From a bacterium (GTDB taxonomy: Bacteria > Bacillota_I > Bacilli_A > RFN20 > CAG-826): 10,431 bases of DNA. Below are positions 4,093 through 10,431 of the stretch, in pieces. Position numbers and translations under genes: made by a program. Position 1 is the first letter of the stretch, and every line of letters starts with the position of its first letter. Below the pieces are notes generated by a model. That model was not told the origin of the DNA. It ran no database searches and saw nothing but the letters and a program-made list of their open reading frames with translations. The stretch spans positions 1 to 10,431 of the forward strand of contig SFUB01000046.1 of the NCBI GenBank assembly GCA_004561785.1, read 5' to 3'.

Positions 4093-6373
4093 CGTTTTTT
4101 TGAAATCGGTAGACCCTTCCCCCAAAATCGAGAATGACGGCGAGGGCTTCATGCAATCCGGTGCCGTTCCATTCCTGGGGAAAGGGAAGGGCGCCGCTTG
4201 AAAGGGCAAGGCCGGATACGGTCCCCGAGAATTTCTCGGAATCAAGGCCTTTGTATTGAGAAAGAAGATTCACCAAAGCCCCTTCTTCTTTGAGGTGGAT
4301 TGGCGAGACTTGATTGACGAGTCCGCCGAAACGATGGAAATCGATGGTTTCCGGCCGCACCGAAAAGGCATATTCCGCATTTTCGTCGGCGTGGACAGCA
4401 GGGAATTTGCGGTATCCTGCGTTCGGCTGTTGCAAGAGGCGGACGAAGCTCACATAAATCTCGTCCTTCCCTTCCATTTCCTGGAAGAGGACCCCGTCGC
4501 AAGAGAAATCCTCAAGGAGGCGGTAAGTTCCAAATTGGAAGGTCTTCCTCCCTTTTTTGTAGTAAGCGATCTCCCCCGCGATTTCTTTCTCTTCCAAAGG
4601 GCTTAGGGCGTTGAGGTCCATTTCATATCCGAGAACCCCAAAGCAAGCGACGTCGAATTTGGTGCCGAAACTCGTTTTCCTGAGGGTCTGATGGGACGTT
4701 TTCGCAGAAACGTGGTTGGACATGAGGCAAGGAGGGTACCCTTTGATCATGCCTTTTTGGATGAAAGCCCTGGACAAGGAATCGGTGTTGTCGCTGACCC
4801 AGCCCGTGTCGAAGAAGGAAAACATCCCTAGATCGTTCCGGCTGCCTCCGGAGGCGCAGTTTTCCATCCAAAGGTCCGGGAATTGCTCCCTCAGTTTCTT
4901 TAAGAGGGCATAAAGGGAGAGGATGTAGTCGTGGGCGAATCTGCCTTCGCTGGGCAAGACGTCGGAGAAGTTCCGGTTGTAGTCCCACTTAATGAAGTCG
5001 ACCCCGTCTTTGGAAAGGATGGAGGAGAGGCTTCGGTAGACGTAATCGGAGACTTCGGGTTTGGTGAGATCGAGGATCAGCTGATTGCGGCCCAAGGAAG
5101 GCTTCAGGCCGTCGATTTGTATCGCCCAATCGGGGTGGGCCCGATAAAGGTCGCTGTCGGGGGAAATGGCCTCAGGCTCGAACCAAAGACCGAATTTCAT
5201 GCCGTGTCTATGGACGTAATCAGAAAGCCCTTTGATCAGGTGGGGCAGTTTCTTTTTGCAAATCTCATAATCGCCCAGGGAGCAATGGTCATTATCGCGC
5301 TTCCCAAACCAGCCGTCATCGAGGACGAAAAGCTCGATGCCGAGTTTGGCGGCTTTCTTTACTAAGGCATGGAGTTTGGCCTCGTTGAAATCGAAGTAGG
5401 TGCCTTCCCAGTTATTGAAGACGATGGGCCTTTCCGCGTTCTCGTGGGAGGCAGGCAAAACGCAGCGCCGGACGAAGGAATGGAAGGAGGCGGTCATCTC
5501 CGTTTCGTCTTTTCCATAGCCAAGGACGGCCAAAGGAGAATCGAAAGGCTGATCTTTGGTCAAGGGATAGGCGAAAGAGGAGGAATCGATCCCGTTCAGA
5601 ATCCGGGTGAATCCCATGGGATTCTTCTCGAGGATTTCCTCGTGATTCCCCGAATAGACGAGGTTGAATCCGAAGCATTCTCCGGAAGATGAGGATAGAT
5701 AAAAGAAGGGATTGCGGAGGTCCCCGGAGGATCCGGTGGCGCTAGAGGAAAGGAGGGTCGAAGACGTCACGGGGCAGATTTCCTCATGGAATTCGTCGAT
5801 CCACCCCCCGCGATAGGCATGGAGAGCGAGGTTTTGCTTGAGGAGGGAAAGGCAGCAGGAAGAGAGGCGGCGCAGATAGGTTTTTCCCGCACGATGGCTG
5901 ATGATCCTGGAGTAGCGGCCGATGACGTTCTCGTTCCGGTAGGTCAGATAATGAAGTTCCAATTCCAAATGATTGGCGTTGTCCTCCAAGAACAAAACGA
6001 GCTCTTGCTCGGCGTTCCTAGGGTTTGGATATCCAGGGATGGCTTCAGGGGTTTGGATGCGGCTATCTTTAAAGACGAAATCAAGGGGGAGGAGGCCTTC
6101 CCCTTCTAAGATAACCGACGGGGTGGAGAAATCGCCTTTTCCGCGCGTGGAGACTTCCAAAGGGAGGCAAGGCAAGGCGATTTCAGGGTGTTCTTGATCA
6201 TAGACGACCGTCCTTCCCGGAACTAAACGAGGGGAGAAAACCAAGGAGGAAAGGTCTCCGGAAAGGGGCCCTCCGAAGTGGGAGCAGATGGGCTTCCCAA
6301 TGGGGGAAATGGAAACGAAATAAGAGCAGCGGGCCGTCCTTAAATGATAGGCGTTTTCTTTTTTCTCGATCAT
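4067..6373 (-). CDS. Alpha-galactosidase, glycoside hydrolase family 36
   Basis: This 768-residue protein is close to the usual 720-750 of bacterial tetrameric GH36 enzymes. It has an N-terminal beta-sandwich (about 1-300), a TIM barrel (about 310-640) and a C-terminal beta domain. Signature motifs are LDDGWFG (351-357), KWDYNR with nucleophile D464, ENCASGG (504-510) and WVSDNTD with acid/base D528. The 64-residue spacing fits the family. Such retaining enzymes release alpha-1,6-galactose from melibiose, raffinose and stachyose. There is no signal peptide, so it acts in the cytoplasm on sugar brought in by a transporter. The ATG at 6373 has no SD; an extended -10 (TG-A-TAGACT) lies 6 nt upstream, which again suggests a leaderless mRNA. 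It is divergent from the beta-galactosidase, and its last codons contain the tRNA-fMet promoter. I leave the symbol blank because aga, rafA and melA homologues cannot be told apart here. Confidence 0.96.
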   Translation of the reverse strand: MIEKKENAYHLRTARCSYFVSISPIGKPICSHFGGPLSGDLSSLVFSPRLVPGRTVVYDQEHPEIALPCLPLEVSTRGKGDFSTPSVILEGEGLLPLDFVFKDSRIQTPEAIPGYPNPRNAEQELVLFLEDNANHLELELHYLTYRNENVIGRYSRIISHRAGKTYLRRLSSCCLSLLKQNLALHAYRGGWIDEFHEEICPVTSSTLLSSSATGSSGDLRNPFFYLSSSSGECFGFNLVYSGNHEEILEKNPMGFTRILNGIDSSSFAYPLTKDQPFDSPLAVLGYGKDETEMTASFHSFVRRCVLPASHENAERPIVFNNWEGTYFDFNEAKLHALVKKAAKLGIELFVLDDGWFGKRDNDHCSLGDYEICKKKLPHLIKGLSDYVHRHGMKFGLWFEPEAISPDSDLYRAHPDWAIQIDGLKPSLGRNQLILDLTKPEVSDYVYRSLSSILSKDGVDFIKWDYNRNFSDVLPSEGRFAHDYILSLYALLKKLREQFPDLWMENCASGGSRNDLGMFSFFDTGWVSDNTDSLSRAFIQKGMIKGYPPCLMSNHVSAKTSHQTLRKTSFGTKFDVACFGVLGYEMDLNALSPLEEKEIAGEIAYYKKGRKTFQFGTYRLLEDFSCDGVLFQEMEGKDEIYVSFVRLLQQPNAGYRKFPAVHADENAEYAFSVRPETIDFHRFGGLVNQVSPIHLKEEGALVNLLSQYKGLDSEKFSGTVSGLALSSGALPFPQEWNGTGLHEALAVILDFGGRVYRFQKNVDTEEKKA

Positions 6374-6438
6374 GGGTTAAGTCTATCACGTTTTCCTTGT
6401 AGGAAAGAGAAGGGAAACGGGGATAAAATAGAAGCAAC
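6374..6438. promoter_or_regulatory. Divergent alpha-/beta-galactosidase promoter region with inverted repeats
   Basis: These 65 bp separate two divergent glycosidase genes. For the beta-galactosidase, TAAAAT (6424-6429, 5/6) lies 9 nt before ATG 6439. For the alpha-galactosidase, an extended -10, TG-A-TAGACT (6380-6388), lies 6 nt before its ATG. Neither has a good -35 or an SD. The centre holds TTTCCT-TGT-AGGAAA (6392-6406, perfect arms) and an overlapping wider pair, CGTTTTCCTT / AAGGGAAACG (6389-6398 and 6410-6419, 9/10). These could bind a sugar-responsive regulator controlling both genes. No regulator gene is in the window. Confidence 0.55.
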
Positions 6439-8754
6439 ATGGCAAAAGTTCAGCATATCAACTACGGATGGAATTTCATCGAAGGCTATGAGGAGAAATA
6501 TCTTGACGCCTTCCCGGAAGGGGGATGCGAGGTCGATCTCCCCCACACGGTCCGGAAGTTGCCCTACCACTATTTCGACGAAACTTCCTACCAAGGACTT
6601 TTCACCTATGAGAAGACCTTCGACGACGAGAATCCCTCCTTGCCGGTGAAAATCCTCCATTTCGATGGGGTGATGCTTCAGATGCAGGTTTACCTAAACG
6701 GCATGAACCTCGGCCATTTCGTCTCCGGGTATCTGCCCGTGGACATCGACGTGAGCAAGCTTCTTGTGGAGAAAGGAAACCGCCTGACCGTCGTGGTAGA
6801 TACCCGCGAGGACAAAGGAATCCCTCCTTTTGGGGAGGCGGTAGATTATCTGACGTTCGGCGGAATTTACCGCAAAGTCTGCATATATGCACACCCCGCT
6901 TCTTATATTTCTTCTTTGTTGATCACCGCGGACATGGATGGGCATCTTGAGGTCAAGACGACGCTAGTGAATCCCAATCCCGAACTCAAGGTCTCCCACA
7001 TCCTTTATCGCGATGGGATCGTCGAGGCTGAGTTCCTCGGCGAGGTCCTTGATTTGGCCTCGCCGCGCCTATGGACCTTGGAGGATCCCTATCTTTACAC
7101 CCTAAAGACCATCTATGGAGATGACGAGAGGGAGGACAAAGTCGGGTTCCGCAACGCGATTTTCACCCCCGAGGGTTTCTTCCTCAACCGCGTGAAGACG
7201 AAGATCGTCGGGCTCAACCGCCACCAGACCTATCCCTATTTTGGAGCCGCCGCCCCCGCTTCTTTGCAGGAAGACGACGCGAACATCCTCAAATTCGGCT
7301 TGGGGGCAAACTTGGTCCGGACCTCCCATTATAGCGATGACGAATCCTTCTTGGATCAATGCGACCGCATCGGTCTATTGCTCATCGACGAGGTCCCGGG
7401 CTGGCAGCATATCTCCTCCGACCGGAAATGGAGGACCCATCTCCGCGACTTTGCCTATCGCATGCTCCTAAAAGAGAGGAACCATCCTTGCTTGGTCGGA
7501 TATGGGCTTCGCATCGACGAATCCCCGGATGACCATGAGTTATATTCCACGCTTCAGCAGGTGAAACGCGAACTAGACCCACACCGCCAATCCCTCGGGG
7601 TCCGGAATTTCAAGAATTCCGAACTCCTCGAGGACGTCTACGGGTACAACGACTTCCTTTGCCACGACCTTTCGCAGGGTTTGGACAATCCGAAAAGTTA
7701 CGTCAAAGGCAAGCATCCGGTTCTGGTGACTGAGAACAATGGGCACATGTTCCCCACGAAATCCACCGATCCGCAGCCAAGGCGTTTGGAGCAAGCCCTC
7801 CGCCACGCCAGGGTCTTGGACGATTCTTTCTCTTATCCCGATCTCTGCGGCACCGTCGCTTGGTGCGCCTTCGACTACAATACCCACAAAGATTTTGGAG
7901 ACGGGGACAGGATTTGCTACCACGGCTTAGCCGATATCTTCCGTTTGCCAAAGCACGCCGCCTATTTGTATGCATCCCAGTCTTTGAAGGACGTCTTTTA
8001 CGTCGCGACGAGCTTAGACGTTGGACAAGAAGAGGCGACCCACGTCGTCCCTCCCGTCGTCTTCACGGATGCCGATTACGTGGAGGTCTATCACGGCGAT
8101 TCCTTCGTCGGGCGTTTCTATCCCGATCGTGAGAGTTTCCCCCATCTTCCCCATCCCCCCATCGTGATTTCCGACCTGTTCGGGAAATCCTTGATGAGCC
8201 TAGGATTCTCCGAGAAGGAATCGATCCTCTTGGGCGCGCCGCTTATGAAGATCGCTTCCGGTTCCAGCGTGGTTTCGACCAAAGAAAAGCTGCAGGTCTT
8301 CCGAATTCTCAAAAAACACTATCCAACGATCGGCGAAGCCTATAAGGATCTCACCGACCTCATCATGGGAATGGGGGACAAAGAACGCCCCTACATCTTC
8401 AAAGGATATAAGAACAAGACGCTCTTTGCCGAAAAGAGACTCTCGAAATCCCGTTCTTGGAATTACGAAGTCACCTGCTCGAAGCATTCCCTCCATAACG
8501 AGGATTGCTACGACGCCCTCCGCATCAGCGTGCGCAAAGTCGACCAAAACGGGACCTTGATGAGCCAAGGGAACGATTGTCTGCTTCTTGAAACCGAAGG
8601 ACCCATTGAGATCATGGGGCCGAAGGTCGTCTCCCTCGTGGGAGGTGGGATCTCTATCTACGTTCGCAGCCTCAAGGTCGAGAAACCGCGGAAAGCCTTG
8701 GTGAAGATTTACGCCGATGGGAAGGAACTAAGGCTCCCGATCGACGTTGATTAA
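6439..8754 (+). CDS. Beta-galactosidase-like glycoside hydrolase family 2
   Basis: This 771-residue protein starts with the GH2 sugar-binding domain: INYGWNFIEGY (7-17), LPHTV (34-38) and GGIYRKV (141-147). An immunoglobulin-like domain (about 160-250) and the TIM barrel follow. Barrel motifs are VGLNRHQTYPYFG (257-269), NLVRTSHY (291-298), DQCDRIGLLLIDEVPGWQH (306-324) and GLRIDES with the expected acid/base E361. VTENNGHMFPTK (430-441) holds the likely nucleophile E432. The residue before E361 is D360, where the family normally has Asn. The C-terminal part (about 540-771) is beta-rich and less familiar. There is no signal peptide, so the enzyme is cytoplasmic. It would split beta-galactosides such as lactose, although GH2 also includes beta-glucuronidases and other specificities. 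No SD precedes the ATG; the -10 is 9 nt upstream. It is divergent from the alpha-galactosidase and convergent with the sugar symporter. Confidence 0.92.
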   Translation: MAKVQHINYGWNFIEGYEEKYLDAFPEGGCEVDLPHTVRKLPYHYFDETSYQGLFTYEKTFDDENPSLPVKILHFDGVMLQMQVYLNGMNLGHFVSGYLPVDIDVSKLLVEKGNRLTVVVDTREDKGIPPFGEAVDYLTFGGIYRKVCIYAHPASYISSLLITADMDGHLEVKTTLVNPNPELKVSHILYRDGIVEAEFLGEVLDLASPRLWTLEDPYLYTLKTIYGDDEREDKVGFRNAIFTPEGFFLNRVKTKIVGLNRHQTYPYFGAAAPASLQEDDANILKFGLGANLVRTSHYSDDESFLDQCDRIGLLLIDEVPGWQHISSDRKWRTHLRDFAYRMLLKERNHPCLVGYGLRIDESPDDHELYSTLQQVKRELDPHRQSLGVRNFKNSELLEDVYGYNDFLCHDLSQGLDNPKSYVKGKHPVLVTENNGHMFPTKSTDPQPRRLEQALRHARVLDDSFSYPDLCGTVAWCAFDYNTHKDFGDGDRICYHGLADIFRLPKHAAYLYASQSLKDVFYVATSLDVGQEEATHVVPPVVFTDADYVEVYHGDSFVGRFYPDRESFPHLPHPPIVISDLFGKSLMSLGFSEKESILLGAPLMKIASGSSVVSTKEKLQVFRILKKHYPTIGEAYKDLTDLIMGMGDKERPYIFKGYKNKTLFAEKRLSKSRSWNYEVTCSKHSLHNEDCYDALRISVRKVDQNGTLMSQGNDCLLLETEGPIEIMGPKVVSLVGGGISIYVRSLKVEKPRKALVKIYADGKELRLPIDVD

Positions 8755-8785
8755 GCCTAGATACCCGATTCCGGGCAATAGAAAA

Positions 8786-8814
8786 CCCGTTCTCAAATTT
8801 GGGAACGGGATTTT
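8786..8814. terminator. Bidirectional terminator between beta-galactosidase and symporter
   Basis: A 24-bp palindrome, CCCGTTCTCAAA / TTTGGGAACGGG with one T-G pair (8786-8809), is flanked by AAAA on the left and ATTTT on the right. It therefore has a T run on each strand and lies between two convergent stops. A small CCCG-ATTC-CGGG hairpin at 8764-8775 precedes it. Confidence 0.85.
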
Positions 8815-8817
8815 GGA

Positions 8818-10425
8818 TTAGTTTGAGGCCGAGGCTTTTTCTTCGTCCTCTTTGTGGCGGATCTCCAACTCTTTGACGATTTGCTCTTCTTTCTTCTCGT
8901 CGATCTTGAAGCAGAAGCGGACGAGGACGTAGGCGGCGATCGTGCAGGCTAAGATAGTGCAGATGATGATCCCGCCGAAGAGGGTGAGCTGGGAAGGATT
9001 GATCTTCGCGGCTTCCAAAGCGATGGCGGCGTTTCTTTCGGCCTCGGTGATGGCGCCGGAATTGAACTCCCCTTCCGCATTTGAGATGACGTTGATGAAG
9101 GCCGTGGTTCCCGTGATTGCGAAGACGGCGAATTGCAAGCCGCGGTTCATGCCAGAGGCGAGTTTGACGTCAAGCGGACGCCAGGCAAAGCAAATCGATT
9201 CTTTCCTTTCGCCGTATTTCCATTCGTTGTAATCGATCGCGTTCTGCATGAGGACGAGAAGGACCAGATAGAAGATGCCGGAGGCGCCGAAGAAGAAGAA
9301 CGCGGATACGTAATAGAGCCACATGGTGCCGCCCAAGATCCAAAAGGGATTGTTGGGGTCGGGAGTGTTGTAGGCAAAGGGGTGCTCCCCGAAGAGAGGG
9401 AAGGCGATGAAGAAGAAGACCAGATACCCAACCACGACGATGCTAGCCATCGTGGTGAGAAGGGTATTTTGCTTGAGTTTCTTTCGGAGAGCGGGATAAA
9501 GCAACTGAGCCAAGACGGTGGATAGAATATAGATAGCGAGGACCGCGGTGGCCACTAAGCCTCCATTGCCTCCGCCATAGCCGAAGACCATGTAGAAGTA
9601 ATTCTGGCCGATGCCGGTGAGGATGAATTCGCCGAACTGGAACAAGAGAAGGGCCAAAACCACGAAGAGCAGTTGCTTGTTCTTTCCCACTACTTTGAAG
9701 AGGTCGAGGATCGAAGAGGATTCCGAAATCTGTTCCTGGACGGAATCTCGTTGGCGTTCCTGGCAAAGGAAATAGACGACGAGTTGGGAGACGAGGAAGA
9801 CCAAAGCCACAAGGCTGCCGATCAGAGCGTAAATCTCCGCCGAGGACAAGGGGATAAGGCCGGGAAGGAGATACATGCAAAGCGTCATGAGGGCGGTCCC
9901 GATCGAGGCCGCGACGGTGACGTTGGTCGTGATGGAGGCCCTTTGCTTGGGGTCGTTCGTCAAAGAGGGGAGCATCGACCAGTAGCCGATGTCATTCATC
10001 GTGAAGCAAGCATCCCAAAGAACGTACATGACGATCATAAATGCCACATATCCCCATCCATCTCCGCCGATCATAAGAAGCGGCACGAGGAACATAAGGG
10101 CCACGGTCAAGGCGTTCCCGATGGCGCCGAGGGCGATCCAGGGGCGGTATTTCCCGCTTTTCAGGTGAATCTTCTCAATGATAAAGCCCATGATTGGGTC
10201 GTTGAGGCCGTCCCAGACGAGACAGATCATCATGGCGGCTGTGATGACTCCGTATTGGGCCTGGAAGGTCGAAGGGTCGCTCGACAAGACGCCGGCGGTG
10301 ATCGCGTATTGCATCAAGAAGGAGCCGATCATCGTGTAGCAGGCATCGCGGAAAATGCCGGACCAGGGATAAAGGATCCGGGTCAGTTTTGGGACTTTAT
10401 CCCCTTGAAAGGTCCTGTTTTCCAA
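8818..10425 (-). CDS. GPH/MelB-type sugar:cation symporter (MFS_2), 5' end near window edge
   Basis: This membrane protein of about 535 residues has roughly 12 hydrophobic segments. It carries the glycoside-pentoside-hexuronide signature: DGLNDPIMG (72-80) and SGKYRPW (90-96) in the first half, and DYNEWKYGER (398-407) with ICFAWRP (411-417) in the second. Members such as MelB, LacY-like GPH permeases and XylP carry sugars with H+ or Na+. Where MelB has D(P)xxG...D, this protein has NDPIMGFIIE with a Glu. There is no EIIA-like tail as in LacS; the tail (505-535) is charged and helical. The start given is TTG at 10425, but the frame is open to the edge (codons GCC, CTA upstream), so the true start may lie outside. 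Beside alpha- and beta-galactosidases it most likely imports galactosides; substrate is inferred from context. Confidence 0.92.
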   Translation of the reverse strand: MENRTFQGDKVPKLTRILYPWSGIFRDACYTMIGSFLMQYAITAGVLSSDPSTFQAQYGVITAAMMICLVWDGLNDPIMGFIIEKIHLKSGKYRPWIALGAIGNALTVALMFLVPLLMIGGDGWGYVAFMIVMYVLWDACFTMNDIGYWSMLPSLTNDPKQRASITTNVTVAASIGTALMTLCMYLLPGLIPLSSAEIYALIGSLVALVFLVSQLVVYFLCQERQRDSVQEQISESSSILDLFKVVGKNKQLLFVVLALLLFQFGEFILTGIGQNYFYMVFGYGGGNGGLVATAVLAIYILSTVLAQLLYPALRKKLKQNTLLTTMASIVVVGYLVFFFIAFPLFGEHPFAYNTPDPNNPFWILGGTMWLYYVSAFFFFGASGIFYLVLLVLMQNAIDYNEWKYGERKESICFAWRPLDVKLASGMNRGLQFAVFAITGTTAFINVISNAEGEFNSGAITEAERNAAIALEAAKINPSQLTLFGGIIICTILACTIAAYVLVRFCFKIDEKKEEQIVKELEIRHKEDEEKASASN

Positions 10426-10431
10426 TAGGGC

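Noticed and set aside
4931..5692. Plus-strand frames of 107-144 codons opposite the alpha-galactosidase
   Set aside because: They are antisense to catalytic motifs of a clear GH36 gene and arise from its codon bias.
9673..10428. Plus-strand 251-codon frame opposite the symporter
   Set aside because: It is charged, low-complexity and His/Asp-rich, as expected for the reverse of a hydrophobic protein gene; there is no ribosome site.
1..10431. CRISPR array, replication origin or large satellite repeat
   Set aside because: No regularly spaced repeats, DnaA-box clusters or iterons were seen on reading.

Overview
The window looks like chromosomal sequence from a low-complexity Firmicutes/Bacilli-type bacterium, possibly an uncultured gut lineage near the Mollicutes. 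This placement is an inference from sigma-A-like promoters, AGGAGG-type ribosome sites on some genes, tRNAs with encoded CCA, standard UGA usage (Trp is read from TGG), TAA stops on every intact gene, and a sugar-scavenging gene set. No marker gene fixes the taxonomy.

Layout, left to right. (1) A gene on the minus strand starts at 721 behind a strong ribosome site and runs off the left edge. It resembles an uncharacterised restriction-endonuclease-like family. (2) A minus-strand tRNA operon, tRNA-Asp(GTC) then tRNA-Phe(GAA), has a near-consensus promoter and a UUCG-loop terminator. Its inter-tRNA spacer holds an inverted copy of the 5' half of tRNA-Phe. (3) A rubrerythrin gene has its own promoter and terminator. 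(4) A 778-bp decayed IS1595-type (ISXO2-like) insertion sequence follows, with 29-bp terminal inverted repeats and an 8-bp target duplication. It was inserted into the last codons of a PlsC-type acyltransferase gene, which now ends on a stop codon supplied by the IS. (5) A small plus-strand gene remnant carries three single-base frameshifts. (6) A tRNA-fMet gene has unusual bases (C33, A54, G60, A29-U41). Its promoter lies inside the end of the next gene. (7) A galactoside-utilisation cluster follows: a GH36 alpha-galactosidase (minus) divergent from a GH2 beta-galactosidase (plus), then a convergent GPH/MelB-type sugar:cation symporter (minus) that reaches the right edge.

The last three genes fit together. 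The symporter would bring in alpha- or beta-galactosides (melibiose, raffinose-type sugars, lactose or galacto-oligosaccharides), and the two cytoplasmic glycosidases would release galactose. The 65-bp divergent promoter between the two glycosidases contains overlapping inverted repeats that could be an operator.

The most notable points are the tRNA-Phe antisense spacer, the eukaryote-like features of the initiator tRNA, the precisely bounded IS with a reconstructable pre-insertion gene end, and three promoters placed so close to the ATG that leaderless mRNAs are predicted. I found no CRISPR array, prophage or large mobile island.
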